NCBI RefSeq assembly: GCF_017589465.1
Contig: NZ_JAELYA010000002.1
Span: forward strand, 124,001-188,000
From: Pseudomonas schmalbachii
Lineage (GTDB): Bacteria; Pseudomonadota; Gammaproteobacteria; Pseudomonadales; Pseudomonadaceae
Length of the DNA: 64,000 nucleotides
Reading direction: 5' to 3'
Both the position numbers and the translations under genes were made by a program. Of the stretch, positions 55,012 to 64,000 are shown piece after piece; positions within the stretch are counted from its first letter, which is position 1, and each line of letters starts with the position of its first letter. Below the pieces are notes generated by a model. The model worked only from the letters and a program-made list of their open reading frames with translations. It had not been told where the DNA came from and searched no databases.

Positions 55012-55692
55012 TCACAGGCAGTAGGCCAGCAACGGCGCCAGGGCCAGGTTGAACAGCCCGGTCAGCACCATCAGCAGACCCGCCGCGGAACCTTCCTCGC
55101 CACCGAACTCGTAGGCGCGGCTGGTGCCCGCGCCATGGGCGCCGACGCCGAGCAGCGCACCACGCGCCAGCGGCGTGCGCAACCGCAGCAGGCGCATCAG
55201 CAGGCTGCCGGCCACGGCGCCGAACACGCCGGTGATCATCACGAAGGCAGCGGTCAGTTCGGGCACGCCGCCGATGTCGTGGGACATTTCCATCGCCAGC
55301 GGCGTGGTGATCGAGCGAGGCAGCAACGACAGGGTCACCTGGCCATCCAGCGCCAGCGCATGGGCCAGCGCCCAGGAGCTGCCGATGGCGACCGCCGAGC
55401 CGGCGCACATGCCGGCCAGCAGCGCCGGCCAGTGACGGGCGAGCATGGCGCGCTGCTGCCAGATCGGCACGGCGAAGGCCACGGTCGCCGGGCCGAGCAG
55501 GGCCACCAGCCAACCGGTGTCGCGGGAGTATTCGGCGTAGCTGGCCTGCAGCGGGATCGCCACGGCGAACAGCAGCGCCGGCACGAACACGATCGGCGAC
55601 AGCCAGTACATCTGGAAGCGGCGGTAGAGCAGACGGCTGAGCAGGTAACCGCCGAGGGTCAGCGCCAGCCAGAACAGGGCCTGTTTATCCAC
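55012..55692 (-). CDS. lrgB: LrgB/CidB family membrane protein
   Basis: 226 residues with about seven helices; diagnostic segments LLGPATVAFAVPIWQQR, SLLPRSITTPLAMEMSHDIGG and LGVGAHGAGTSRAYEFGGEEGSAAGL. Partner of LrgA/CidA in holin-like control of murein hydrolysis or metabolite export. Overlaps lrgA by 8 bp. Confidence 0.93.
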   Translation of the reverse strand: MDKQALFWLALTLGGYLLSRLLYRRFQMYWLSPIVFVPALLFAVAIPLQASYAEYSRDTGWLVALLGPATVAFAVPIWQQRAMLARHWPALLAGMCAGSAVAIGSSWALAHALALDGQVTLSLLPRSITTPLAMEMSHDIGGVPELTAAFVMITGVFGAVAGSLLMRLLRLRTPLARGALLGVGAHGAGTSRAYEFGGEEGSAAGLLMVLTGLFNLALAPLLAYCL

Positions 55693-56056
55693 GGCTAGAC
55701 CTCCAGCGGCACATCCACTCCACCGACAGCGCGGTGACCAGCATCACCAGCACGGTGCTGGACATGATCACCAGCAGGATCTTCCAGCCCTCGCTACGCA
55801 GCAGCGGACCATAGTCCAGCAGGCTCATCAGCGCGGGGATGAAGAACAGCAGCATTTCCGCCAGCAGCAGGCCGGCGCCGCCCTGCAGCAGCGCCGGACG
55901 GATCGCGCCGCAGGCGAACAGCACCAGCAGCAGCGCCAGGCCGATCACCCCGCCGGGCACCGGCAGGCCGGTCAGTTGCGCTATCCAGCCGCCAACCCAC
56001 CAGAGGGCGGCGAGAGCGGCAAGCTCGGAGCAGAGACGCAAGGCACGGCGGAACAT
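55685..56056 (-). CDS. lrgA: LrgA/CidA family holin-like protein
   Basis: 124 residues, four helices: LTGLPVPGGVIGLALLLVLF (P-G-x-V-I-G-L signature), LLLAEMLLFFIPALMSLLDYG. Membrane partner of the downstream lrgB. ATG 56056 has a weak site. Divergent from a LysR regulator 93 bp away. Confidence 0.92.
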   Translation of the reverse strand: MFRRALRLCSELAALAALWWVGGWIAQLTGLPVPGGVIGLALLLVLFACGAIRPALLQGGAGLLLAEMLLFFIPALMSLLDYGPLLRSEGWKILLVIMSSTVLVMLVTALSVEWMCRWRSSRG

Positions 56057-56149
56057 GGCGGCGAACTCGAATGGGACGGGGTTGGCGTAAAGGATAGGAC
56101 CGGGCCTACTATCCCAAAAGCGAATTGTTCGAATCGAGGCCATTCCAGA

Positions 56150-57040
56150 ATGGAATTCCGTCAGCTACGCAGCTTCGTCGAAGTGGTGCGCCAGGGCAGC
56201 TTCACCCAGGCAGCCGTGCACCTGCACGCCAGCCAGTCGGCGATTAGCAAGCAGGTCGCCCAGCTGGAGCAGCGCCTCCACGTGCAGTTGCTCGACCGCA
56301 GCGGCCCGCGCCTGCAACTGACTGCCGCCGGCGAAGTGGTGCTGCGCCGCGCCGAGGACATGCTGCGTCTGCAGCGTGAGCTGCACACCGAACTGGACGA
56401 CCTGAGCCAGATGAATCGCGGCGAGCTGCGCCTCGGCCTGCCGCTGCTGGGCGCCGATGCGCTGTTCGCCGGGCGCTTCGCCGAGTACCGGCGGCGTTAT
56501 CCGAACATCGAGGTGCATCTGGTCGAAGGCGGCACCAAGACCATGGAGGAACTGGTGCGCGCCGGCGAACTGGAACTGGGCGGCGGCCTGACGCCCGGCG
56601 ATGCGGATTTCGACTGGCAGCCGTTCTGCAATGAGCCGCTGGACGCCCTGCTCCCCGCCAGTCATCCGCTGGCGAACCGGAGCAGCCTGAGCCTGGTGGA
56701 GCTGGCCGATACGCCGTTCCTGCTCTACCAGCAGAGTTTCACCCTCAACGACCGCCTGCTGCGCGCCTGCCGCGAGGCGGGCTTCGAACCGCGCGAAGGC
56801 GGCCGCAGCGGCCAGGCGGACTTTCTCGGCGCACTGGTCGCCGCCGGCCAGGGCGTGGTGCTGCTGCCACGGGTGGTGGCGCGGGACCTGGAGCGGCCGG
56901 GGGTGGCGCGGGTGGAACTGCGCGAGCCGGACCTGCGCTGGGACATCTGCTTCATCTGGCGCCGCGGCGCCTACCTGTCGCGCGCGGCGCAGGCATGGCT
57001 GGAACTGATGAAGGAATATCCGCTGGATGAAGAACCGTAG
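56150..57040 (+). CDS. LysR-family regulator divergent from lrgAB
   Basis: 296 residues: N-terminal LysR HTH (MEFRQLRSFVEVVRQGSFTQAAVHLHASQSAISKQVAQLEQRL) and substrate-binding domain. By position it is the CidR/YwbI-like activator of the divergent lrgAB pair. The stop is the TAG within the CGTAGG end of an inverted repeat (57038-57040). AT-rich ATTGTTCGAAT at 56124 could be part of its operator. Confidence 0.92.
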   Translation: MEFRQLRSFVEVVRQGSFTQAAVHLHASQSAISKQVAQLEQRLHVQLLDRSGPRLQLTAAGEVVLRRAEDMLRLQRELHTELDDLSQMNRGELRLGLPLLGADALFAGRFAEYRRRYPNIEVHLVEGGTKTMEELVRAGELELGGGLTPGDADFDWQPFCNEPLDALLPASHPLANRSSLSLVELADTPFLLYQQSFTLNDRLLRACREAGFEPREGGRSGQADFLGALVAAGQGVVLLPRVVARDLERPGVARVELREPDLRWDICFIWRRGAYLSRAAQAWLELMKEYPLDEEP

Positions 57041-57119
57041 GTTGGCGCTGAGCGCAGCGAAGCCCAACATCTGTCGGGCCATTGCACCGTTGGGCTTCGC
57101 AGGCTCAGCCCAACCTACG
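57036..57119. repeat. GTAGG-type inverted repeat (TTGG class)
   Basis: CGTAGGTTGGCGCTGAG and CTCAGCCCAACCTACG arms with GAAGCCCAAC / GTTGGGCTTC inside. Its left CGTAGG supplies the stop codon of the LysR gene. Confidence 0.9.
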
Positions 57120-57130
57120 TGATGCAGACT

Positions 57131-57164
57131 TGTAGGATGGGTTGAGCGCTCAACCCATCCTACG
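57131..57164. repeat. GTAGG-type perfect palindrome (ATGGG class)
   Basis: A 32-bp perfect loopless palindrome (57132-57163) with arm GTAGGATGGGTTGAGC. Its right CCTACG supplies the TAG stop of the cupin gene on the minus strand. Together with the preceding repeat it fills the convergent gap. Confidence 0.9.
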
Positions 57165-57627
57165 TCAGCTCCGGGAATTCCTGCGTGAGGCGCGGCCAGG
57201 TCCGTTGTGCGTCGATATCGCCGGCAAGCAGGCGGAATCCGGCGAAGTCGAAGCCGGGGGAAACCGTGCAACCGACCAGCACGTAATCGCTCAGGCAACG
57301 CGCGGCCTGCCAGGCGTGGGCCGGCACGGCGCGTTGCGGCAGGCTGTCTTCGCCCACCGGGCCGAGGATTTCCCGGCGTACCTGCTGCGGACTTTCGGCG
57401 ATGAACAGTTCCAGCGGCCCGCCTTCATGGAAGTGCCAGAGTTCGTCGGCGTCCACGCAATGCCAGCGACTGACCGCGCCGCCCGGCAGCAGGAACAGGA
57501 TCGCCGAGGACTGCGGGCGGCCGGCGGCATCCCGCAGGCGCGACTCGAACACGCGCCGATAGAAGCCGCCCTCGGGATGCGGGGCGAGCTGCAGGGTTTC
57601 GATCAGTTGGCGGGCGCGCGGGTGCAT
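57160..57627 (-). CDS. DUF985 cupin-family protein
   Basis: 155 residues of the DUF985 cupin type: LIETLQLAPHPEGGFYRRVFES, SSAILFLLPGGAVSRWHCVDADELWHFHEGGPLEL (metal-type histidines), and GCTVSPGFDFAGFRLL. Possibly a sugar epimerase-like or sensing cupin; function unknown. It ends E-L-T-stop with the TAG inside the terminus of the adjacent palindrome. 3 bp after the flavodoxin stop. Confidence 0.88.
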   Translation of the reverse strand: MHPRARQLIETLQLAPHPEGGFYRRVFESRLRDAAGRPQSSAILFLLPGGAVSRWHCVDADELWHFHEGGPLELFIAESPQQVRREILGPVGEDSLPQRAVPAHAWQAARCLSDYVLVGCTVSPGFDFAGFRLLAGDIDAQRTWPRLTQEFPELT

Positions 57628-57630
57628 CGA

Positions 57631-58086
57631 TCAGCCTTGCAGCGCCTTGATGAAATCGGCCAGCCAGGGTTCGGAATCGGTTTCCTGATCGACGGTTTCG
57701 CTGCCGTCCAGGCGCAGCATCGGCACCACCTCGCGCACGCCAAGTTCGGCGAACATCTCGCGGATCTGCTCGCCACCGCCGCAGTAGGTATCGCCGTAGC
57801 TGGAGTCGCCGAGGGCGATCACCCCACCGGGCAGGCCGCGCCAGGCGGCCGGCAGGCGGTCGCGGATGGCATGGAAGATGGGCTGGAAGGTGTCCGGCAG
57901 GTCGCCCATGCCAGTGGTGGAAGTCACCACCAGGAAGGCTTCCGGAGCGAATTCGCTGAGCGATTCGAAGGTTGCCCGGGAGTCGTACCAGGCTTGCAGG
58001 CCGGCCGCGTCGAGCAGGCGTTTGGCGTGGCGGGCGACTTCTTCGGCGGTGCCATAGACCGATCCGGACAGAATGGCGACTTTCAT
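57631..58086 (-). CDS. Flavodoxin (MioC-like)
   Basis: 151 residues of the flavodoxin fold: AILSGSVYGTAEEVARHAKRLL (FMN phosphate loop), VVTSTTGMGDLPDTFQPIF and LGDSSYGDTYCGGGEQI. Carries electrons via FMN in the cytosol. A Fur-like core lies just before the start codon. The cupin gene follows at 3 bp. Confidence 0.9.
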   Translation of the reverse strand: MKVAILSGSVYGTAEEVARHAKRLLDAAGLQAWYDSRATFESLSEFAPEAFLVVTSTTGMGDLPDTFQPIFHAIRDRLPAAWRGLPGGVIALGDSSYGDTYCGGGEQIREMFAELGVREVVPMLRLDGSETVDQETDSEPWLADFIKALQG

Positions 58087-58088
58087 CG

Positions 58089-58100
58089 ATGATTCTCATT
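58089..58100 (-). promoter_or_regulatory. Possible Fur half-site before the flavodoxin gene
   Basis: Minus-strand AATGAGAATCAT is identical to the central 12 bases of a strong Pseudomonas Fur box, but the flanks do not match. It is only 2 bp from the ATG, where binding would block translation initiation or early transcription. Confidence 0.3.
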
Positions 58101-58161
58101 CAGCACGACAGGGCCGGCCATTATGCCGCAAAGCGCGGGGGTGAAACCGCCCCGGTACTTC

Positions 58162-58245
58162 CGTAGGTTGGTGCTGAGCGCAGCGAAGCCCAACATTTGC
58201 CGCCCCCCACCATCGTTGTGGCTTCGTGCCTCAGCCCAACCTACG
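58162..58245. repeat. GTAGG-type inverted repeat (TTGG class, degenerate)
   Basis: CGTAGGTTGGTGCTGAG and CTCAGCCCAACCTACG ends are intact, but the right inner arm is diverged. It lies in the 265-bp divergent gap between the flavodoxin and folM genes; nothing else is evident there. Confidence 0.8.
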
Positions 58246-58351
58246 CCACGCCAGGCACCGTGCCATGTCCTACAAGCGGCTGGTATAGTTTCCCAATTTC
58301 CCTACCGGGGCAGTCGGATTTGCCTGCCCCTTCGAACTGCACGAGGCTCGC

Positions 58352-59062
58352 ATGGGTACGGCTCCGTCTCCCATCCTGATCACCGGCGCCAGCCAGCGCG
58401 TCGGCCTGCACTGCGCGACCCGTCTGCTGGAAGACGGCCATCCGCTGATCATCAGCTATCGCCAGGAACGCCCGGGCGTCGAACAACTGCGCGCGCGGGG
58501 CGCCATCTGCCTGCAGGCCGACTTTTCCGAAGAGGCCGGCATCCTCGCCTTCATCGAGCAGCTCAAGGCGCATACCGACAGCCTGCGGGCGATCGTGCAC
58601 AACGCCTCGGACTGGCTGCAGGAAGAACCCGGCCATGAAGCCGAAGCGTTCCGCGAGGTGTTCAACGTGCACATGCTCGCGCCCTACCTGATCAACCTGC
58701 ATTGCGAGGAGCTGCTGCGCCGCTCGCAGCCGGCCGACATCATCCATATCGGCGACGACGTGGCGCGCAAGGGCAGCGCCAACCGCATCGCCTATTGCGC
58801 CAGCAAGGCCGGGCTGGAGAACCTGACCCTGTCGTTCGCCGCGCGCTTCGCCCCGCAGATCAAGGTCAACACCATCGCCCCGGCACTGGTGATGTTCAAC
58901 GCCGGCGACGACGCGGAATACCGCGCCCGCACCCTGGCCAAGTCCGCCATGGGCATCGAGCCCGGCGCCGACGTGATCTACCAGAGCATCCGCTACCTGC
59001 TGGACAACCCCTACGCCACCGGCTCCACGCTGACCGTCAACGGTGGGCGCCACCTCAAATAG
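58352..59062 (+). CDS. folM: Dihydromonapterin reductase FolM
   Basis: 236-residue SDR: ILITGASQRVGLHCATRLLEDGH, NASDWLQEEPG, S/D-Y-K region GDDVARKGSANRIAYCASKAGLE, and NTIAPALVMFN. FolM reduces dihydromonapterin to tetrahydromonapterin, the cofactor of phenylalanine hydroxylase in Pseudomonas, and fits with the folE and folX genes that follow directly. Confidence 0.93.
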   Translation: MGTAPSPILITGASQRVGLHCATRLLEDGHPLIISYRQERPGVEQLRARGAICLQADFSEEAGILAFIEQLKAHTDSLRAIVHNASDWLQEEPGHEAEAFREVFNVHMLAPYLINLHCEELLRRSQPADIIHIGDDVARKGSANRIAYCASKAGLENLTLSFAARFAPQIKVNTIAPALVMFNAGDDAEYRARTLAKSAMGIEPGADVIYQSIRYLLDNPYATGSTLTVNGGRHLK

Positions 59063-59089
59063 ACGCCCGCCGTGGCGCAAGGACTCCCG

Positions 59090-59650
59090 ATGAACGAATC
59101 GCTGTCACACCACTACCGTGGGATTCTCCAGGGCCTCGGCGAAGACCCGGAGCGCGAAGGGCTGCTGGACACCCCCAAACGCGCGGCCAAGGCCATGCAG
59201 TACCTCTGCCACGGCTACGAACTGACGCTGGACGAGATCGTCAACGACGCGCTGTTCAGCTCCGACAACAGCGAAATGGTGCTGGTCAAGGACATCGAGC
59301 TGTATTCGCTGTGCGAGCACCACCTGCTGCCCTTCATCGGCAAGGCCCACGTCGCCTACATTCCCAACGGCAAGGTGCTCGGCCTGTCGAAGGTGGCGCG
59401 CATCGTCGACATGTTCGCCCGCCGCCTGCAGATCCAGGAAAATCTCACCCGCGAGATCGCCGAGGCGGTGCAGCAGGTGACCGGCGCGGAAGGCGTTGCC
59501 GTGGTGATCGAAGCCCAGCACATGTGCATGATGATGCGCGGCGTGGAGAAGCAGAATTCGGTGATGAGCACTTCGGTGATGCTTGGCGCCTTCCGCGCAT
59601 CCAACAGTACCCGCCAGGAATTCCTGCAACTGATAGGACGGAGCAAGTGA
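59090..59650 (+). CDS. folE: GTP cyclohydrolase I
   Basis: 186 residues. Zinc ligands in [21 protein letters not shown] and [17 protein letters not shown], and [21 protein letters not shown]. Converts GTP to dihydroneopterin triphosphate, the first step to folate and monapterin. ATG 59090 follows AAGGACTCCCG; a GTG six codons upstream is less likely. The next gene starts 1 bp after the stop. Confidence 0.96.
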   Translation: MNESLSHHYRGILQGLGEDPEREGLLDTPKRAAKAMQYLCHGYELTLDEIVNDALFSSDNSEMVLVKDIELYSLCEHHLLPFIGKAHVAYIPNGKVLGLSKVARIVDMFARRLQIQENLTREIAEAVQQVTGAEGVAVVIEAQHMCMMMRGVEKQNSVMSTSVMLGAFRASNSTRQEFLQLIGRSK

Positions 59651-59651
59651 A

Positions 59652-60023
59652 ATGACGCGACTGGAACCGGGCATGGCGCGCATCCGGGTCAAGGACCTGC
59701 GCGTGCGCACCTACATCGGCATCAAGGAAGAGGAAATCCTCAACAAGCAGGACGTGCTGATCAACCTGACCATCCTCTATCCCTCCACGGATGCGGTGCA
59801 GGTCAACGATATCGAGCACGCGCTGAACTACCGGACCATCACCAAGGCGATCATCCAGCACGTCGAGGAAAACCGCTTCGCCCTGCTCGAACGCCTGACC
59901 CAGGAACTGCTCGATCTGGTGATGGCGCACCCCGCCGTGCGTTACGCCGAGGTGGAAGTGGACAAGCCGCACGCCCTGCGTTTCGCCGAATCGGTGTCGA
60001 TCGCCCTCTCCGCCGAGCGCTGA
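59652..60023 (+). CDS. folX: Dihydroneopterin triphosphate 2'-epimerase FolX
   Basis: 123-residue FolB/FolX-fold protein: [69 protein letters not shown], and [17 protein letters not shown]. Epimerises dihydroneopterin triphosphate toward monapterin; adjacent folE and folM complete the branch. Confidence 0.93.
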   Translation: MTRLEPGMARIRVKDLRVRTYIGIKEEEILNKQDVLINLTILYPSTDAVQVNDIEHALNYRTITKAIIQHVEENRFALLERLTQELLDLVMAHPAVRYAEVEVDKPHALRFAESVSIALSAER

Positions 60024-60130
60024 AGGACGCGCTCATCCGGCCAACGGGCGTTGCTGGCGCCGGGCCCGGCTCTTATCATCTCGCCAGCCCTGAAAGGCCG
60101 TGTGCGTACAACGAATAAGAGAGTCCTGCC

Positions 60131-60442
60131 ATGAGCAAGCCCAGCAATCTCACCGAAGAACAGCGTACCGAACTCGAAGCTGCCGCCTTCCGCACCCTGG
60201 TCCAGCACCTGCGTAGCCGCAAGGACGTGCAGAACATCGAGCTGATGAACCTCGCCGGCTTCTGCCGCAACTGCCTGTCCAAGTGGTACAAGGCGGCGGC
60301 CGATGAAATGGGCGTGGAGATCAGCGCCGACGAAGCCCGTGAAGAGATCTACGGCATGCCGTACGCCGAGTGGAAAACCAAATACCAGAAGGAGGCGACG
60401 CCTGACCAGCAGGCCGCCTTCGACTCCGCCAAGAAGCACTAA
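60131..60442 (+). CDS. DUF1244 family protein
   Basis: 103 residues: TEEQRTELEAAAFRTLVQHLRSRKDVQNIELMNLAGFCRNCLSKWYKAAADEMG. The conserved FCRNCLSKW with its C-x-x-C pair marks DUF1244. The fold is small and helical; function unknown. 12 bp before the HopJ-like gene. Confidence 0.9.
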   Translation: MSKPSNLTEEQRTELEAAAFRTLVQHLRSRKDVQNIELMNLAGFCRNCLSKWYKAAADEMGVEISADEAREEIYGMPYAEWKTKYQKEATPDQQAAFDSAKKH

Positions 60443-60454
60443 GAGCCAGCCTTG

Positions 60455-60793
60455 ATGATCCTGTCCGATTTCCGCGCGCGCCTGCGCAGCGAGCAGCACC
60501 TGTTCACCGACACCCTGGCGTACATCGCCGAGCACTACAGCTATACGCCGAGTGCCTTCAGCAACGGCGACGTGGAAAATCCGGCCGGTCAGAACGAGGG
60601 TTCCTGCAAGACCCTGGCCTTCGCCATCCTCGAAGGCCTGAGCCTGGAGGAAACCCTGCTGGCCTTCGGCGAGCACTACCGCGCTGTACGTGAAACCCCG
60701 GACGGCAGCGATCACGCCAACATCCGCGCCCTGCAGAACACCGGCCTGGCCGGCGTGCGCTTCGAGCGCCAGCCGCTGTCGCGTCGCGGGTGA
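60455..60793 (+). CDS. HopJ-like family protein
   Basis: 112 residues: FTDTLAYIAEHYSYTPSAFSNGDVENPAGQNEGSCKTLAFAILEGLSLEETLLAFGEHYRAV. This matches the family named after the HopJ type III effector, but the family is widespread in bacteria without such effectors, so a housekeeping role is likely. ATG 60455 is chosen over the overlapping TTG. Confidence 0.88.
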   Translation: MILSDFRARLRSEQHLFTDTLAYIAEHYSYTPSAFSNGDVENPAGQNEGSCKTLAFAILEGLSLEETLLAFGEHYRAVRETPDGSDHANIRALQNTGLAGVRFERQPLSRRG

Positions 60794-60817
60794 TCATCGC
60801 CGCAACGCAATGCCCAC

Positions 60818-60891
60818 CGTAGGTTGGCGCTGAGCTTGCGAAGCCCAACATCGCCATCGTTGGGCTTCACTGCGTTCAGCACCAACCTACG
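60818..60891. repeat. GTAGG-type inverted repeat (TTGG class)
   Basis: CGTAGGTTGGCGCTGAG and TTCAGCACCAACCTACG arms with GAAGCCCAAC / GTTGGGCTTC inside, in the gap between convergent hopJ-like and trxB genes. The remainder of the 226-bp gap holds the trxB terminator. Confidence 0.9.
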
Positions 60892-60971
60892 CGAGTTCTG
60901 GCCCAGCCACGTAGTTACGTAGGATGCAAGACTGTTGCCCCTACAAAACCAATGCTCCATCACCAAGGAAA

Positions 60972-60992
60972 GAGCCCCGACCAGCGGGGCTC
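60972..60992 (-). terminator. Terminator after trxB
   Basis: 8-bp stem GAGCCCCG / CGGGGCTC with a 5-nt loop, followed on the minus strand by TTTCCTT; 27 bp past the trxB stop. Confidence 0.8.
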
Positions 60993-61019
60993 CGTCCTGC
61001 ACGCCGGCACTCAGGGCCG

Positions 61020-62120
<1,101 letters not shown>

Positions 62121-62172
62121 TCAGACAGATCAGAAACGGCGCTCCAGCATCGGAACGGCAATGACTAAGATT

Positions 62173-62205
62173 GACGCGAAGGGTAAGGCACTACGCTTTC
62201 GCGTC
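62173..62205. other. Hairpin in the leader of the GGDEF gene
   Basis: Perfect 8-bp inverted repeat (GACGCGAA at 62173-62180, TTCGCGTC at 62198-62205) with a 17-nt loop, inside the 332-bp gap between trxB and the GGDEF gene. TTGACG (62171-62176) overlaps its left arm and could be a -35. Otherwise this gap shows nothing recognisable. Confidence 0.35.
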
Positions 62206-62299
62206 GGAAATGCGGCCTCTCAATTCACCCGATAGAGCCCGGCTATCCGCTCGCTCAACGATCCCCGGCTAACTGCTCCGCTAGAGAGCAAGAGGGAAC

Positions 62300-64000
62300 A
62301 TGACTCTTCGCAAGCGCCTCTTCTGGCTCTTCCTGCCATTGCTGGCCATCGCCCTCGCAAGCGTCTGGCTGCTGTCCGAGCGGGTCCTGCTGAGCCGCTA
62401 CGATGGCGTCGACAGCCAGCGCCTCTACGATCAGGTGCGCATCCTCTACAACCGCCTGATCTACGAGCGCAAGCGCAACCTCGACTTCATCCGCATCTAT
62501 TCCTGGTGGGACGAGAGCCACGAATTCGTCCACAACCCGACCCAGAACTACATCAACGAAAACCTGGAAATCGACATGCTCAGGCATCTCGGTTTCGACT
62601 TCGTCTTCTACCTCGACGCCAACGGCAAGGTGATCGCCGAAAAATGGAACCTGCCCGACCAGGACGAGCGGATTACCGCCGGCCCGACGCCGCCGGATGA
62701 CGAGCGCCTGGAGCAGGCCATCGTGCGGAGCGCCATAAAGGTCGGCGCGCTGGACTTCCAGCAGGGCCTCAGCGGCTTCACCCAGTTGCTGATGGTCGGT
62801 GGCTCGCCAGTCATGCTGTTCAGTCACCCGATCAGCGACAACACCGGCCAGATCAAGCCGGACGGCGCCCTGGTCGCCGGCATGCTGCTCAACAACAAGC
62901 GCCTGGAGACCTACCAGTTGCAGGTCGGGGCAAAGATGCAGGTGCTGCCACCCACCCAACTGGACAGCTCCTGGCGCGCGCTTTCCATCCCGCGGCTGGA
63001 CGGCGGGGTGATGCTCAACGAAGGCAAGGTGCTCGACAACGCCCGGCGGCAGATCGACATGATGTTCCTCAACTCCCTGGGCGAACCGCAGTTCCGCTTC
63101 GAGATCACCCTGCCCCGCCAGGTCTACCAGCAGGGCCAGCAAGCCATCCGGCTGTTCCTCGGCGAAGCGCTGGCGATAATCCTGGCGGCACTGGCGGTGG
63201 GCTATCTCATCCTCGAATTCTGGATCATCCGTCCGCTGCAGCGCCTGAACCGGGAAGCCAGCGTCATCGGCAATGACCCCCGAATGGAGCGCCTGAGCGA
63301 AGGCGGCGCGAGCGAGCTGCGCCAACTGAGCGGCGAACTCAACCGCATGATCGAGCGCCTGGAACAGAGCGAGGCGCGCGACCAGGCGATTCTCGACACG
63401 ATCCGCGACGGTTATATCGAGATGGACCCCACGGGCAACTTGCTGATGGTCAACGCGGCCTTCTGCAAGATGGTCGGCTACAGCATCGAGGAACTGGCCG
63501 GCCGGCACATCGGCCTGCTGCTCGGCGAAGAGGACCTGGAGCGCGGCAGTCAGCTGCAGAAACGCGCGCTTGCCGGGGAGACCGACCTGAGCTTCGCCGC
63601 ACCGTTCACCCGCGCGGACGGAACCCAGGTGAACCTGGAAACCCTGATGTCGATCATCCCCGGCCAGCACGGCGAATTCGCCGGCGTCCGGGGAATCCTG
63701 CGCGATATCAGCGGGCAACTGGCCTACCAGAACCAGTTGCTCGGCCTGGCCTACCAGGACACCCTCACCGGCCTCGGCAACCGCAAGGCATTCGAGGAAC
63801 AGCTCCCGCAGACCCTGCAACAGATCGACGGGCAGCAGAGCGTCGCCCTGCTCTACTTCGACCTCGACAAGTTCAAGCTGGTCAACGACCAGTTCGGCCA
63901 CGCCGCTGGCGACGCGGTGCTGAGCAGCGTCGGCGTGCGCCTGCGCAACAACCTGCGCGACCACGACAAGGCCTTCCGTCTCGGCGGTGACGAATTCGCC
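62300..64000 (+). CDS. CHASE4-HAMP-PAS-GGDEF diguanylate cyclase, partial
   Basis: First 567 codons; the gene runs off the window. TM1 (about 5-25), periplasmic CHASE4-like sensor (about 30-280; FIRIYSWWDESHEFVHNP), TM2 (about 285-310), HAMP (about 311-360), PAS (about 365-480; ILDTIRDGYIEMDPTGNLLMVNAAFCKMVGYS), then GGDEF: YQDTLTGLGNRKAFEEQL, LLYFDLDKFKLVNDQFGHAAGDAVL, ending with RLGGDEFA. The I-site RDHD is five residues before GGDEF, so product inhibition is expected. An EAL domain after the window edge cannot be excluded. AGAGGGAAC precedes ATG 62300. Confidence 0.93.
   Translation, partial: MTLRKRLFWLFLPLLAIALASVWLLSERVLLSRYDGVDSQRLYDQVRILYNRLIYERKRNLDFIRIYSWWDESHEFVHNPTQNYINENLEIDMLRHLGFDFVFYLDANGKVIAEKWNLPDQDERITAGPTPPDDERLEQAIVRSAIKVGALDFQQGLSGFTQLLMVGGSPVMLFSHPISDNTGQIKPDGALVAGMLLNNKRLETYQLQVGAKMQVLPPTQLDSSWRALSIPRLDGGVMLNEGKVLDNARRQIDMMFLNSLGEPQFRFEITLPRQVYQQGQQAIRLFLGEALAIILAALAVGYLILEFWIIRPLQRLNREASVIGNDPRMERLSEGGASELRQLSGELNRMIERLEQSEARDQAILDTIRDGYIEMDPTGNLLMVNAAFCKMVGYSIEELAGRHIGLLLGEEDLERGSQLQKRALAGETDLSFAAPFTRADGTQVNLETLMSIIPGQHGEFAGVRGILRDISGQLAYQNQLLGLAYQDTLTGLGNRKAFEEQLPQTLQQIDGQQSVALLYFDLDKFKLVNDQFGHAAGDAVLSSVGVRLRNNLRDHDKAFRLGGDEFA

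Overview
This 64 kb window is chromosomal DNA of a high-GC gammaproteobacterium, almost certainly a Pseudomonas close to the P. aeruginosa / P. nitroreducens / P. citronellolis group. The evidence is the gene content and order: tsaB-adk-ppc, cadR/cadA, prfB-lysS, a complete wspABCDEFR cluster, lrgAB-lysR, and folM-folE-folX all resemble P. aeruginosa arrangements as I remember them. No rRNA, tRNA, prophage, insertion sequence or CRISPR array is visible. Genes are densely packed on both strands.

Layout. 1-3.8 kb: partial acyl-CoA synthetase, MBL-fold hydrolase, EamA permease and a divergent AraC regulator. 3.9-13.9 kb: a ten-gene chemosensory operon (short MCP, cheY, STAS, cheA, MCP, cheW, cheR, cheD, cheB, REC-EAL). 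13.9-16.2 kb: DUF3325-PepSY-DUF3649 membrane operon with a Fur-like site. 16.4-25.7 kb: quinone oxidoreductase, crotonase, SPFH protein, MocR regulator divergent from an EamA permease, SNF2 helicase, rsmJ, extensin-like protein. 25.7-43.5 kb: mostly housekeeping genes (lyase-like enzyme, DUF72, tsaB, adk, ppc, cadR/cadA, macrodomain, lipoproteins, QEGLA-motif protein, TetR, lysS, prfB with its programmed frameshift). 43.6-51.9 kb: the Wsp surface-sensing operon. 52-64 kb: YqaA-like protein, crotonase, SDR, lrgBA with a divergent LysR, DUF985 cupin, flavodoxin, folM-folE-folX, DUF1244, HopJ-like, trxB, and a CHASE4-HAMP-PAS-GGDEF gene cut by the window end.

Cyclic-di-GMP runs through the window. 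The che operon at 3.9-13.9 kb ends in a receiver-EAL protein with all catalytic residues (predicted phosphodiesterase). The Wsp operon ends in WspR (receiver-GGEEF cyclase). The window ends in another GGDEF protein with an I-site. The CheA of the first operon also carries, between its P2-like and dimerization regions, two tandem motifs that resemble the MshEN/T2SSE_N c-di-GMP-binding motif. This is the most interesting candidate for a new signalling arrangement.

Two families of intergenic palindromes are prominent. One is a ~125-148 bp nested palindrome in four copies whose conserved core is flanked by arms that differ between copies but stay complementary within each copy. The other is a set of twelve shorter inverted repeats that end in GTAGG/CCTAC, all between 27.8 and 61 kb. 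They fill nearly every long convergent gap, and three genes use the TAG inside the repeat terminus as their stop codon.
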